64,000 bases of DNA. Source: Rhodovulum visakhapatnamense (GTDB taxonomy: Bacteria > Pseudomonadota > Alphaproteobacteria > Rhodobacterales > Rhodobacteraceae). The translations under genes were made by a program, and so were the position numbers. This document shows positions 17,292-26,537 of the stretch, in pieces. The stretch lies in NCBI RefSeq assembly GCF_004365965.1, contig NZ_SOEB01000004.1, positions 124,001 to 188,000 of the forward strand. Reading direction: 5' to 3'. The notes beneath the pieces were generated by a model that was not told the origin of the DNA, searched no databases, and worked only from the letters and a program-made list of their open reading frames with translations. Positions within the stretch are counted from its first letter, which is position 1; each line of letters begins with the position of its first letter.

Positions 17292-18121
17292 GCGTCCAGC
17301 AGCACTGCGCGCGCGGCCTCGTCGACCTCGGGGCGGCGACCGAACCAGCGCTCGAACCCGGGCGCGGCCTGATGCAGCAGCATCCCCAGCCCGTCGACCG
17401 CGACACAGCCCCGCGCGCGCGCCTCGCGCAGGAAGGCGGTTTCCAGCGGCACATAGACCAGATCGCTGACCACCGCATCGGGCGAAAGCGCGTCGAGCGG
17501 CACCTTGAACTCGGCCTTGCCGACCATGCCCAGCGACGTGGTGTTCACCACCGTCGCGGCGCCGTCGATCATCGCGGCCGCCTGCACCCAGTCATGCACC
17601 ACGATCTTGGGACCGAACTCGGCCCGCAGCGCCTCGGCGCGCGAGCGGGTGCGGTTGGAAACGCGGATCTCGCGCACGCCCTGTTCCGACAGCGCGGCGA
17701 CGACGGCCCGCGCGGCGCCGCCCGCCCCCAGAACCGCGGCGGGCCCGGCGGTCGGATCCCAGCCCGGCGCGCCCTGGCGCAGGTTCTCGATGAACCCGAT
17801 CCCGTCGGTATTGTCGGCATAGACCTTGCCGTCGGCGCGGAAGATCAGCGTGTTGGCCGACCCGATCAGGGCGGCGCGATCGGACACGGAATCGGCCAGA
17901 CTGAGGATGGTTTCCTTGTGCGGAATCGTGACGTTGATGCCCACGAATCCCATGCGCGGCAGCGCCTCGAGCACCTGTTTCAGGTCGGCATGGGCCACGT
18001 CCATCGGAATGTAGAAGCCGCGAATGCCGTAGCGTTCCAGCCAGTGGCGGTGCAGCAGCGGCGATTTCGAATGCGCGATGGGAGAGCCGATGACACCGGC
18101 GAGGGGGATTCTGTCACTCAT
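17288..18121 (-). CDS. aroE: Shikimate dehydrogenase (NADP+)
   Basis: Reduces 3-dehydroshikimate to shikimate in aromatic amino acid synthesis. The N-terminal substrate site shows GVIGSPIAHSKSPLLH, with the catalytic lysine in NVTIPHKE. The nucleotide-binding loop is VLGAGGAARAV, and SNRTRSRA is the typical 2'-phosphate (NADP) recognition segment. The protein has 277 residues. It overlaps maf upstream and coaE downstream by 4 bases each. Confidence 0.95.
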   Translation of the reverse strand: MSDRIPLAGVIGSPIAHSKSPLLHRHWLERYGIRGFYIPMDVAHADLKQVLEALPRMGFVGINVTIPHKETILSLADSVSDRAALIGSANTLIFRADGKVYADNTDGIGFIENLRQGAPGWDPTAGPAAVLGAGGAARAVVAALSEQGVREIRVSNRTRSRAEALRAEFGPKIVVHDWVQAAAMIDGAATVVNTTSLGMVGKAEFKVPLDALSPDAVVSDLVYVPLETAFLREARARGCVAVDGLGMLLHQAAPGFERWFGRRPEVDEAARAVLLDA

Positions 18122-18729
18122 GCCATCAAGACTCCTCTGGTCGTCAGGAAGGTCAGCAGCGGTAGCAAGGGCAAACCCAGAACATCAAAATAGTCGCCCT
18201 CGATGGCGGAAAACAGACGCACGCCTTCTTCTTCCAGCTTGTAGCCGCCCACCGCATCGCGCACGGCGGGCCAGTTCCGGTCAAGATACTCGTCCAGGTA
18301 GCGGTCGGAAAACGGCCGCATCGTCAGCGAGACCTCGCCGACATGGCGCCAAAGCGGGCGCATGTCGTCATAGACCACCACCGCCGACAGAAGCTGATGC
18401 TTGCCGCCCCGCAGGTTGCGCAGCTGATCGCGCGCCGCCTCGCAGGTTTCGGCCTTGGCCAGCACCTTGCCACGATGGGCCAGCACCTGGTCGCAGCCGA
18501 TCACCAGGGTACCGGGGTGCTTTTCGGCGACCCGCTTGGCCTTGAAGGCGGCCAGTTCCTCGGCGATGTCGCCTGGCCCCGCGGCCTCGGCCTCCATCGC
18601 GGCACGGATCGCGTCTTCGTCGACGCGCGCGGGCACGACGTCGAAGACAAGCCCCGCCCGGGTCAGAAGCTGGCGCCGGATGGCAGAGCCGGAGGCAAGG
18701 ATCACAGGTTCGGGCATCGGTTCGGGCAT
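18118..18729 (-). CDS. maf: Maf family nucleotide pyrophosphatase
   Basis: House-cleaning pyrophosphatase of the Maf/YhdE/YceF family, acting on non-canonical or modified nucleoside triphosphates. The signature VILASGSAIRRQLL lies at the N-terminus, the metal-binding VIGCDQVL in the middle and GGYKLEEEG towards the end. It has 203 residues from the ATG at 18729, with AGGG 9-12 bases upstream; a second ATG three codons later is possible. It is the first gene of the maf-aroE-coaE-dnaQ operon and borders the candidate replication origin. Confidence 0.92.
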   Translation of the reverse strand: MPEPMPEPVILASGSAIRRQLLTRAGLVFDVVPARVDEDAIRAAMEAEAAGPGDIAEELAAFKAKRVAEKHPGTLVIGCDQVLAHRGKVLAKAETCEAARDQLRNLRGGKHQLLSAVVVYDDMRPLWRHVGEVSLTMRPFSDRYLDEYLDRNWPAVRDAVGGYKLEEEGVRLFSAIEGDYFDVLGLPLLPLLTFLTTRGVLMA

Positions 18730-18839
18730 TCTGGGCAACCCTGTGGAAAAACACAGGTGAGACGGTCGCACGGTTTCAGGATAAGAGGCCTCAGAGCCTT
18801 GGGGTGCCGTTCCGGGGTGGAAATGTCAAGAATCCGGGG

Positions 18840-19120
18840 ACTCAAATCCACCGTGGATGGATGGGATCCCGACCTGTGAACGAATCGTCGCAGACCATTC
18901 ATTCAAAAGTTATCCACAGATCGCAGACCGATCCATGAGGTGTATTTTCTTTTTACAATAGAAGGTTACCGATTTTCCGCGCAGATCTCGACAAGTTATC
19001 TCCACTTTCTTCCACAAGGGCCCGAGCTGTGGATGAGAGCGTGGAGTGACCAGTAATCCACATCCTCCACAGGCCCTACAAAATCATCATCTTTTCTTTT
19101 CTTTTCCTATTGCTCTAGAA
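18840..19120. other. Candidate chromosomal replication origin (oriC)
   Basis: This lies in the longest gene-free stretch of the window (18730-19157). It has a perfect DnaA box TTATCCACA at 18910-18918. Near matches are TCTTCCACA at 19008-19016, TCATCCACA on the minus strand at 19028-19036, TAATCCACA at 19054-19062 and TCCTCCACA at 19063-19071; another minus-strand TTTTCCACA is at 18742-18750. Two AT-rich tracts (18941-18965 and 19078-19117) stand out against the GC-rich surroundings and could be the unwinding element. The flanks (maf on one side; hemJ, rho, mnmE, mnmG, rsmG, parAB with parS on the other) fit an alphaproteobacterial origin region. No replication data are available, so this is inference. 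Confidence 0.7.
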
Positions 19121-19157
19121 GAGGCGCGGTAGGCGACCAAGCGTAGCGAGGCAGACG

Positions 19158-19607
19158 ATGTCCGAATTCCTGTCCAACCTGTATCCGTGGACCAAGTCGC
19201 TCCACATCATCGCAGTGCTGACCTGGATGGCCGGGTTGTTCTATCTGCCGAGGATCTTCGTCTATCACACCGAAAAGGTGACCCCGGGCCACGAGACGGA
19301 CGCGCTGTTTCAGGTCATGGAGATGAAGCTGTACCGCTACATCATGAACCCTTCGATCATCGCGGTCTGGATCTTCGGGTTGGCCTTGGTGCTTACACCA
19401 AATGTGGTGTACTGGGACTCGATCTGGCCCTATACGAAGGGGGCCTGCGTGATCGCGATGACCTGGTTCCACATGTGGCTGGGGGCGCGGCGCAAGGATT
19501 TCGTGGCCGGGCGCAACACCCGGACCGGTCGGACCTTCCGCATGATGAACGAAGTGCCGACGCTTCTGATGCTGGTCATCGTGTTTTCGGTGGTCGTCAA
19601 GTTCTAG
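19158..19607 (+). CDS. hemJ: HemJ, protoporphyrinogen IX oxidase
   Basis: A 149-residue membrane enzyme of the HemJ (UPF0093) family that oxidises protoporphyrinogen IX to protoporphyrin IX in heme (and, in phototrophs, bacteriochlorophyll) synthesis. Four hydrophobic helices are visible. The N-terminal block WTKSLHIIAVLTWMAGLFYL holds the conserved His16, and PRIFVYH follows with Arg32 and His37. The C-terminal NEVPTLLMLVIVFSVVVKF is a typical family end. It lies between the candidate origin and rho. Confidence 0.93.
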   Translation: MSEFLSNLYPWTKSLHIIAVLTWMAGLFYLPRIFVYHTEKVTPGHETDALFQVMEMKLYRYIMNPSIIAVWIFGLALVLTPNVVYWDSIWPYTKGACVIAMTWFHMWLGARRKDFVAGRNTRTGRTFRMMNEVPTLLMLVIVFSVVVKF

Positions 19608-19739
19608 GCCGCGCTGCTCCGAGTTGACTCGGGGGCCGCACCGGGCTAAGCAGCTTTCTTAACTCGGATCGTCCGGTCCGGGGATTCCCGTATAACGTGT
19701 GCGCAGCCTGCCCGGCGCCGTCATCCGCAAAGCTTTCCC

Positions 19740-21011
19740 ATGACCCAAGACTGTCTGAACCTTGCCGATCTCAAGGCCCAAAGCCCCAAGGATCTTCTTG
19801 CCATGGCGGAAGAACTTGAGATCGAGAACGCGTCGGCGATGCGCAAGGGCGAGATGATGTTCTCGATCCTGAAAGAGCGCGCCGAAGATGGCTGGGAAAT
19901 CTCGGGCGATGGCGTCCTCGAGGTCCTGCAGGACGGCTTCGGCTTCCTGCGCTCGCCCGAAGCAAACTACCTGCCGGGTCCGGACGACATCTATGTCTCG
20001 CCCGACATGATCCGCATGCATTCCCTGCGCACCGGCGACACGGTCGAGGGCGTGATGCAGGCGCCGCGCGAGAATGAACGCTACTTCGCGATCACCAAGG
20101 TCACGAAGATCAACTTCCAGGATCCCGAGCAGGCCCGGCACAAGATCAACTTCGACAACCTGACGCCGCTTTACCCGGACGAGCGGCTGAAGATGGAAAT
20201 CGAGGATCCGACGATCCGCGACCGGTCGGCCCGGATCATCGATCTGGTGGCGCCGATCGGGAAGGGCCAGCGCGCGCTGATCGTGGCGCCGCCGCGGACC
20301 GGCAAGACCGTCCTGCTGCAGAACATTGCCAATTCGATCGAGACCAACCACCCCGAGACCTATTTGATCGTCCTGCTGATCGACGAGCGGCCGGAAGAGG
20401 TGACCGACATGCAGCGGTCGGTGAAGGGCGAGGTCATTTCCTCGACCTTCGACGAACCGGCGACGCGCCACGTCGCGGTGGCCGAGATGGTCATCGAAAA
20501 GGCCAAGCGTCTGGTTGAACACAAACGAGATGTTGTGATCCTTCTCGATTCGATCACAAGACTTGGGCGGGCCTATAACACCGTCGTGCCGTCCTCGGGC
20601 AAGGTGCTGACCGGTGGTGTCGACGCCAATGCGTTGCAACGGCCGAAACGGTTCTTCGGGGCCGCGCGGAACATCGAAGAGGGCGGGTCGCTGACCATCA
20701 TCGCGACCGCCCTGATCGACACCGGCTCGCGCATGGACGAGGTGATCTTCGAGGAATTCAAGGGCACCGGTAACTCCGAGATCGTGCTCGACCGGAAGGT
20801 CGCCGACAAGCGGGTCTTCCCGGCGATGGACATCCTCAAATCGGGCACGCGGAAAGAGGATCTTCTGGTCGACAAGTCCGATCTGCAGAAAACCTTCGTT
20901 CTGCGCCGGATCCTCAACCCGATGGGCACGACCGATGCCATCGAATTCCTGATTTCCAAGCTCAAGCAAACCAAGACGAATTCGGAATTCTTCGATTCGA
21001 TGAACACCTGA
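19740..21011 (+). CDS. rho: Transcription termination factor Rho
   Basis: A 423-residue hexameric RNA helicase that ends transcription at untranslated RNA. The N-terminal Rho domain ([20 protein letters not shown]) is followed by the RNA-binding cold-shock-like fold ([20 protein letters not shown]). The P-loop is [12 protein letters not shown], Walker B is [16 protein letters not shown], and the R-loop/Q-loop region is [16 protein letters not shown]. All core motifs are intact. It is the first of a run rho-mnmE-mnmG-rsmG-parA-parB on the plus strand. Confidence 0.97.
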   Translation: MTQDCLNLADLKAQSPKDLLAMAEELEIENASAMRKGEMMFSILKERAEDGWEISGDGVLEVLQDGFGFLRSPEANYLPGPDDIYVSPDMIRMHSLRTGDTVEGVMQAPRENERYFAITKVTKINFQDPEQARHKINFDNLTPLYPDERLKMEIEDPTIRDRSARIIDLVAPIGKGQRALIVAPPRTGKTVLLQNIANSIETNHPETYLIVLLIDERPEEVTDMQRSVKGEVISSTFDEPATRHVAVAEMVIEKAKRLVEHKRDVVILLDSITRLGRAYNTVVPSSGKVLTGGVDANALQRPKRFFGAARNIEEGGSLTIIATALIDTGSRMDEVIFEEFKGTGNSEIVLDRKVADKRVFPAMDILKSGTRKEDLLVDKSDLQKTFVLRRILNPMGTTDAIEFLISKLKQTKTNSEFFDSMNT

Positions 21012-21024
21012 GGCGGCATCGCCC

Positions 21025-21038
21025 GGAGGTGATCCCTG
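21025..21038 (+). promoter_or_regulatory. Extended Shine-Dalgarno before the CTG start of mnmE
   Basis: GGAGGTGAT (21025-21033) is fully complementary to the 16S rRNA 3' end over 9 bases. It ends 2 bases before the CTG, leaving a normal 5-base gap between the GGAGGT core and the codon. Its strength would help initiation at a poor start codon. Confidence 0.7.
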
Positions 21039-22322
21039 GACACGATCTTCGCCCAGGCGACGGCACGCGGAAAGGCGGGCGTCGCCGTGATCCGCGTTTC
21101 CGGCCCGCGGGCCATGACGGCTGCGCGCGCGCTGGCCGGATCGCTTCCCGCACCTCGACAGGCGGGCCTGCGTCGGCTGACTGATGCCGAGGGCGTGCTT
21201 CTGGACGAGGCTCTGGTGCTTTGCTTTGCGAAGGGGGCGAGCTTTACTGGCGAGGATGTTGTAGAATTTCAATGCCATGGCAGCCCTGCAACGGTCGCTG
21301 CAGTGTTGCGTGCCTTGGGCGAACAGGATGGGCTGCGGCTGGCCGAGCCCGGAGAGTTCACCCGGCGGGCGCTGGAAAATGGCGTGCTGGACTTGGCCCA
21401 GGTCGAGGGGCTGGCAGATCTGCTTGAGTCAGAGACAGAGGCTCAGCGGCGTCAGGCCATGCGCGTCCTGTCGGGAGCCCTTGGGGAAAAGGTCGCGTTG
21501 TGGCGCGAGTCTCTGGTCCGCGCTGCCGCGCTGCTGGAAGCCACCATCGATTTTGCTGACGAGGATGTACCGGTCGACGTGACCCCCGAGGTCGCCGGTC
21601 TTCTTTCCGGGGTCTCGACCGCGCTTGAGACAGAGATCGAGGGCGTCGCAATGGCCGAGCGCATCCGGGAAGGCTTTGAAATCGCCATCGTCGGACCGCC
21701 GAACGCCGGAAAATCCACGCTTTTGAACCTCTTGGCGGGCCGAGAGGCGGCGATCACTTCAGAACACGCGGGCACGACGCGCGACGTGATCGAGGTTCGG
21801 TTGGATCTGCGCGGTCTTCCCGTGACATTTCTCGACACCGCCGGCCTGCGCGAGAGCACCGACGAGGTGGAAACCATCGGGATTGCGCGAGCCATCGACC
21901 GGGCAACCGCGGCGGATCTGCGCGTCTTCCTTCTTGACGAGACCGGCCGAACCGAGGGCATGGCGCCGGGGCCGGAGGACATCGTTTTGCGCGGCAAGGC
22001 CGATCTGGACAGCGGGGCGGCAGGTGTGTCGGGCAAAACGGGGCAGGGCGTGGCCGAGCTGGTCGAGCGAATTGCCGCGATCCTTGATGACCGCTCGACA
22101 CGGGCGGTCACGGCGACGCGAGAACGGCATGCTGAAGCGATGAGGCGGGCGCGAGGCGCTATCGCCGAGGCGCAGAATCAGTTATCTCACGGCATGGAAA
22201 CGGCGGAGCTGGCGGCTGAGGATATCCGCCGGGCAGCGCGGGCGCTCGAGTCGCTGCTTGGCAAGATCGATGTCGAAAACCTGCTCGATGAGATCTTTGC
22301 GCGCTTCTGTCTGGGAAAGTGA
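21036..22322 (+). CDS. mnmE: MnmE, tRNA-U34 modification GTPase (probable CTG start)
   Basis: GTPase that works with MnmG to add carboxymethylaminomethyl groups at U34 of certain tRNAs. The conserved N-terminus [20 protein letters not shown] begins directly after a CTG at 21036-21038; an in-frame TGA at 21030-21032 excludes anything further upstream. The next start-type codon, GTG at 21087, would remove the conserved folate-binding N-terminus. GGAGGTGAT at 21025-21033 is a 9-base perfect Shine-Dalgarno. The G domain shows [13 protein letters not shown] and DTAGLRES, and the C-terminus ends in the FCLGK motif with the catalytic cysteine. Identity is certain; the start codon is the unusual point. 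Confidence 0.92.
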   Translation: MDTIFAQATARGKAGVAVIRVSGPRAMTAARALAGSLPAPRQAGLRRLTDAEGVLLDEALVLCFAKGASFTGEDVVEFQCHGSPATVAAVLRALGEQDGLRLAEPGEFTRRALENGVLDLAQVEGLADLLESETEAQRRQAMRVLSGALGEKVALWRESLVRAAALLEATIDFADEDVPVDVTPEVAGLLSGVSTALETEIEGVAMAERIREGFEIAIVGPPNAGKSTLLNLLAGREAAITSEHAGTTRDVIEVRLDLRGLPVTFLDTAGLRESTDEVETIGIARAIDRATAADLRVFLLDETGRTEGMAPGPEDIVLRGKADLDSGAAGVSGKTGQGVAELVERIAAILDDRSTRAVTATRERHAEAMRRARGAIAEAQNQLSHGMETAELAAEDIRRAARALESLLGKIDVENLLDEIFARFCLGK

Positions 22323-22325
22323 GGA

Positions 22326-24200
22326 GTGTTTCACGTGAAACATCGCAGCTTCGATGTCGTCGTGGTCGGCGGCGGCCATGCCGGGGCCGAAGCGGCGCAT
22401 GCCGCTGCCCGGCTGGGCGCGCAGGTCGCCCTCGTGACACTGCGCCGCGACGGGATTGGCGTCATGTCCTGCAATCCGGCCATTGGCGGGCTTGGCAAGG
22501 GGCACCTGGTGCGGGAGGTCGATGCGCTTGACGGGCTGATGGGGCGGGCGGCCGACCGTGCCGGGATCCAGTTTCGGCTTCTGAATCGTCGTAAGGGTCC
22601 CGCCGTGCAAGGGCCACGCGCCCAAGCTGACCGAAAATTGTACCGCAACGCCGTGCAGACGATGCTGTCCGTCACGCCCGGCCTGGAGATCATAGAAGGT
22701 GAGGCCGCCGACCTGATCGAACGCGATGGCCGGGTGGCGGGGATTGTCCTCGCGGACGGGGGGGAGATCACGGCGGGCGCCGTGGTTCTGACGACCGGGA
22801 CATTCTTGCGCGGCGTCATCCATATCGGCGACCAGCGTCGACCCGGCGGCCGGATCGGGGACCGGCCCTCCGTGCGTCTGGCGGAAAGGATCGACGGCTT
22901 CGGTCTCCCGCTCGGTCGGCTCAAGACCGGCACACCGCCTCGCCTTGACGGAAGGACCATCGATTGGGATCGGCTCGACAGCCAGCCCGGCGATGAGGAC
23001 CCGGTCTTGTTTTCATTTCTGTCGAAAGGGATCGAGGTCCGTCAAGTGGCCTGCGGAATTACGCACACGAACCCGCAGACGCATGAAATAATTCGGGAAA
23101 ATCTGCCTCGATCGGCGATGTACGGCGGTCATATCGAAGGGGTCGGCCCGCGCTACTGCCCCTCGATCGAGGACAAGGTCGTGCGCTTTGCCGACAAGGA
23201 ATCGCATCAGGTCTTCCTTGAACCCGAGGGCCTCGACGACCCGACCGTCTATCCGAACGGCATTTCGACATCTCTGCCCGAGGACGTGCAGGAGGCTTAC
23301 GTCCATTCCATAGTGGGACTCGAGTCGGCACAGATCCTGCAACCCGGTTATGCCATCGAGTATGACTATGTCGATCCGCGCGCGTTGTGCTCGTCGCTGG
23401 AATTGCGCGACGTGCCGGGGTTGTTCCTTGCCGGGCAGATCAACGGCACGACGGGCTACGAGGAGGCGGCCGCCCAGGGGGTGGTCGCCGGGCTCAACGC
23501 CGCGCTGCAAGTGAAGGGCCAGCGGCCCGCGACCTTCACGCGGACGACAAGCTATATTGGCGTGATGATTGACGATCTGGTGACGCGCGGTGTCAGCGAG
23601 CCCTATCGCATGTTCACTTCGCGCGCCGAATTCCGTCTTTCGTTGCGCGCAGACAACGCGGATCAGCGCCTCACGCCCGCGGGGATCGAGGTTGGCTGCG
23701 TGGGTGAGACGCGCAAACGCGCCTTTGGCGACAAGATGGAGCGGCTTACTGCGGCGCGTGGTCGGCTGGAATCCCTGTCTCTGACGCCAAAGCAGATCGC
23801 GGCTGCGGGGATCAAGGTCAACGCGGACGGGACCCGTCGAAACGGCGCCGATCTTCTTGCCTTCCCGGATGTCGTGTTCGACGACCTGATTCCGCTCGAT
23901 CCCGCGCTTGAGAATGTCGATATCGAGATCCGAACCCAGTTGGCGCGCGACGCACTATATGCGCATTACATCGATAGACAGGCCCAAGATGTAGAAGCCA
24001 TGCGCCGTGACGAGGCGCAAAGCCTCCCGGCGGACTTCCCTTACGATCAGTTGGAAGGTCTGTCGACCGAATTGAAGTGCAAGCTATCACAAGCACGGCC
24101 CGAAACTCTGGCGCAGGCCGCGCGCATCGATGGCATGACCCCGGCGGCCGCGACGCTGATTCTGGCGCGGCTTCGGCAGATGGGGCGACGATCGGCATGA
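22326..24200 (+). CDS. mnmG: MnmG, FAD-dependent tRNA-U34 modification enzyme
   Basis: Partner of MnmE in making 5-carboxymethylaminomethyluridine at the tRNA wobble position; formerly GidA. The FAD-binding Rossmann motif is [14 protein letters not shown] at residues 11-24, and [20 protein letters not shown] and TGTFLRG follow. Length is 624 residues, typical for the family. The GTG start at 22326 lies 3 bases after the mnmE stop. A perfect parS site covers codons 1-6, so the N-terminal FHVKH is set partly by a DNA-binding sequence. The stop overlaps the rsmG start. Confidence 0.97.
   Translation: MFHVKHRSFDVVVVGGGHAGAEAAHAAARLGAQVALVTLRRDGIGVMSCNPAIGGLGKGHLVREVDALDGLMGRAADRAGIQFRLLNRRKGPAVQGPRAQADRKLYRNAVQTMLSVTPGLEIIEGEAADLIERDGRVAGIVLADGGEITAGAVVLTTGTFLRGVIHIGDQRRPGGRIGDRPSVRLAERIDGFGLPLGRLKTGTPPRLDGRTIDWDRLDSQPGDEDPVLFSFLSKGIEVRQVACGITHTNPQTHEIIRENLPRSAMYGGHIEGVGPRYCPSIEDKVVRFADKESHQVFLEPEGLDDPTVYPNGISTSLPEDVQEAYVHSIVGLESAQILQPGYAIEYDYVDPRALCSSLELRDVPGLFLAGQINGTTGYEEAAAQGVVAGLNAALQVKGQRPATFTRTTSYIGVMIDDLVTRGVSEPYRMFTSRAEFRLSLRADNADQRLTPAGIEVGCVGETRKRAFGDKMERLTAARGRLESLSLTPKQIAAAGIKVNADGTRRNGADLLAFPDVVFDDLIPLDPALENVDIEIRTQLARDALYAHYIDRQAQDVEAMRRDEAQSLPADFPYDQLEGLSTELKCKLSQARPETLAQAARIDGMTPAAATLILARLRQMGRRSA
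22327..22342. other. parS site 1 (ParB binding site)
   Basis: TGTTTCACGTGAAACA, a perfect 16-base palindrome identical to the consensus chromosomal parS. It lies inside the first codons of mnmG, 3.3 kb before parB. ParB nucleates here and spreads, forming the segregation complex moved by ParA. Confidence 0.93.
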
Positions 24201-24817
24201 GCGGCTCCCTCCAGGTGCTCGGCGATGTTTCACGTGAAACATCCGAGCGACTGTCCGCCTATGCTGCGCTTCTGCGCAAGTGGAACCCGGCGATCAATCT
24301 TGTGGCGCGCTCGACGCTGGACGATCTGGAGACCCGACATTTCAAGGATTCCGCACAGCTTTTCGGGCTATGCCCGACAGACGCCCGCCATATGGTCGAT
24401 TTGGGAAGCGGCGGAGGCTTTCCGGGACTCGTGATTGCCATCCTGGCGCGCGAATTGGCCCCGGATCTGCATGTGACGCTGATTGAGAGCGATCAGCGGA
24501 AGGCCGCGTTTCTGCGGACGGTGTGCCGGGATCTCGGCCTTGCGGCGACAAACGTGATCGACTCCCGAATCGAGTCAGCGAAACCGCAGGGCGCGGATGT
24601 CCTGTCGGCCCGCGCCCTGGCCCCGTTGCCCCGGCTTTTGGACTACGCAGACAGGCATCTGGCGCCCGGAGGCGTCGCACTCTTCCCGAAGGGCGCGCGT
24701 TATGCTGAAGAGCTCGACGCGGCGCTTGCATCCTGGCGGTTCGACGTTCAAAACCATCCCAGCAAGACCGATCCGCAGGCCGTCGTTCTGAAACTCGGAG
24801 GCATCGCCCGTGTCTGA
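24197..24817 (+). CDS. rsmG: RsmG, 16S rRNA m7G527 methyltransferase
   Basis: A 206-residue SAM-dependent methyltransferase that makes m7G527 in 16S rRNA; formerly GidB. The SAM-binding motif is [14 protein letters not shown], preceded by [13 protein letters not shown] and followed by the [13 protein letters not shown] segment and [10 protein letters not shown]. The ATG at 24197 overlaps the mnmG stop (ATGA); the frame is open further upstream but has no homology there. A second perfect parS site encodes residues 10-15 (DVSRET region). The 3' end overlaps parA by 8 bases. Confidence 0.95.
   Translation: MSGSLQVLGDVSRETSERLSAYAALLRKWNPAINLVARSTLDDLETRHFKDSAQLFGLCPTDARHMVDLGSGGGFPGLVIAILARELAPDLHVTLIESDQRKAAFLRTVCRDLGLAATNVIDSRIESAKPQGADVLSARALAPLPRLLDYADRHLAPGGVALFPKGARYAEELDAALASWRFDVQNHPSKTDPQAVVLKLGGIARV
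24226..24241. other. parS site 2 (ParB binding site)
   Basis: A second perfect TGTTTCACGTGAAACA, located about 30 bases into rsmG and 1.9 kb from site 1. Two identical 16-base palindromes so close together, and next to parAB, cannot be chance. Confidence 0.93.
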
Positions 24818-25619
24818 TCCCACGCGCCCCAAAGGGCCGAAAATCATCGCGGTTGCAAACCAGAAGGGTGGGGTGGGCAAGACCACCACCGCCATCAATG
24901 TGGCCGCGGCGTTGGTCGAGCTTGGCAAGACCGTGCTGATTGTCGACATCGATCCACAGGGCAATGCCTCGACCGGACTGGGGGTCGACCCCGACGCGCG
25001 GACCCGGACCACTTACGATCTGATCCTCGGCGACGCCCCCTTGTCCGAAATTCTGATGAAAACGAAATCGGACCGGCTTTATATTGCGCCATCAACCACG
25101 GATCTGAGCTCTGCCGATATCGAAATGGTGGCAAACGAGCGGCGCAGCTTTCTGCTGCATGACGCCTTGCGCCAACCGGCGATTGACGCCTACGCGTTCG
25201 ATTTCGTCTTGATCGACTGCCCGCCGGCGCTGAGTCTTCTGACGGTCAACGCGATGGTGGCGGCTCATTCGGTGCTGGTGCCGCTGCAAAGCGAGTTTTT
25301 CGCGCTGGAAGGGCTGTCGCAGTTGATGCTCACGATCCGCGAATTGCGCCAGACCGCGAACCCGACGCTTCGGATCGAGGGCGTGGTGCTGACCATGGCC
25401 GACCGCCGGAACAACCTGTCGCAACAGGTCGAAAACGATGCGCGGGCCTATCTGGGCGATCTGGTGTTCCAGACCGTGATCCCGCGCAATGTGCGGGTCA
25501 GCGAGGCGCCGTCCTATGCGATGCCAGTGCTCGACTACGATCCGAATTCACGCGGGGCCGAGGCTTATCGGGCTCTGGCGCAGGAAATGCTGGAGCCGAA
25601 GGTGCCGGTTGGCGCCTGA
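24810..25619 (+). CDS. parA: ParA, chromosome partitioning ATPase
   Basis: A 269-residue deviant Walker-type ATPase that binds DNA non-specifically and pulls ParB-parS complexes towards the cell pole. The deviant Walker A is NQKGGVGKTTTAINVA with both lysines, Walker A' is LIVDIDPQGNAST and Walker B is FVLIDCPPALSLL. The GTG start at 24810 overlaps rsmG by 8 bases. parB follows after 15 bases. Confidence 0.97.
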   Translation: MSDPTRPKGPKIIAVANQKGGVGKTTTAINVAAALVELGKTVLIVDIDPQGNASTGLGVDPDARTRTTYDLILGDAPLSEILMKTKSDRLYIAPSTTDLSSADIEMVANERRSFLLHDALRQPAIDAYAFDFVLIDCPPALSLLTVNAMVAAHSVLVPLQSEFFALEGLSQLMLTIRELRQTANPTLRIEGVVLTMADRRNNLSQQVENDARAYLGDLVFQTVIPRNVRVSEAPSYAMPVLDYDPNSRGAEAYRALAQEMLEPKVPVGA

Positions 25620-25634
25620 GGCGGGGAGATTGAC

Positions 25635-26534
25635 ATGAGACAACCGGAAAAACGCGGCCTCGGGCGCGGCCTGTCGGCGCTGATGGCGGACGTCAAGATC
25701 GAGCCCGCGGCCGAGCGGGGCGAGGCGACGCGCGGCAAGGCCGATCTGATGGTGGCCTTGGATCTGCTGGAGCCCAATCCGGATCAGCCGCGGCGGATGT
25801 TTGCCCAAGAGGCGCTTAAGGAGCTTTCCGACTCGATTCGTGAGAAGGGGGTCATCCAACCCCTGATCGTGCGGCCCAGCAAGCGCAGCGAAGGGCGATT
25901 CGAGATCGTCGCGGGTGAACGCCGCTGGCGCGCCTCGCAACTGGCCCAGCAGCATGAGGTGCCGGTCATCGTCCGCGAGCTGGACGATATCGAGGTGCTG
26001 GAGATCGCCATCATCGAAAACATCCAGCGGGCCGATCTGAATCCGCTGGAAGAGGCGATGGGCTACCGTCAGTTGATGGATCGCTTTGGGCACACACAAG
26101 ATAAGGTAGCCGAGGCGCTTGGGAAAAGCCGCAGCCACATCGCCAATCTGTTGCGTCTGCTGCAATTGCCGGAAGAGGTGCAGGGCCATCTGCGCGAAGG
26201 GCGGTTGAGCGCGGGCCACGCCCGCGCGCTGATTACGACTGAAGATCCGGCCAAACTGGCGCGGCAGGTGATCAAGGGTCAGCTCTCGGTGCGTGCGACA
26301 GAGAAACTGGCCAAGGCGGGCTCTGGGCCGAAGCCGCGCCGGGTTCCGCCACCACTTGCGAAAGATGCCGATACCCGCGCGCTCGAGCAGGATCTGGCGG
26401 CCAATCTTGGCGTTGGCGTCTCGATCGAGCATCGCACCGACGGATCTGGCGATCTTGTCCTGTCCTATGCCTCGCTTGAAGAGCTGGACCGGCTTTGTGC
26501 GGCGCTGAGCTCGCCCGGGGGCGGCTTCGACTGA
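25635..26534 (+). CDS. parB: ParB, chromosome partitioning CTPase/DNA-binding protein
   Basis: A 299-residue parS-binding clamp protein. The N-terminal ParA-interaction motif RGLGRGLSALM is followed by the CTP-binding boxes (PNPDQPRR, then GVIQPLIVRP, GERRWRAS, ENIQRADLNPLEEA). The helix-turn-helix (TQDKVAEALGKSRSHIANLL) and a C-terminal dimerisation domain complete it. The ATG has GGGGAGATT upstream. Its targets, two perfect parS sites, lie 1.4 and 3.3 kb upstream. It is convergent with hemW. Confidence 0.97.
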   Translation: MRQPEKRGLGRGLSALMADVKIEPAAERGEATRGKADLMVALDLLEPNPDQPRRMFAQEALKELSDSIREKGVIQPLIVRPSKRSEGRFEIVAGERRWRASQLAQQHEVPVIVRELDDIEVLEIAIIENIQRADLNPLEEAMGYRQLMDRFGHTQDKVAEALGKSRSHIANLLRLLQLPEEVQGHLREGRLSAGHARALITTEDPAKLARQVIKGQLSVRATEKLAKAGSGPKPRRVPPPLAKDADTRALEQDLAANLGVGVSIEHRTDGSGDLVLSYASLEELDRLCAALSSPGGGFD

Positions 26535-26537
26535 GGG

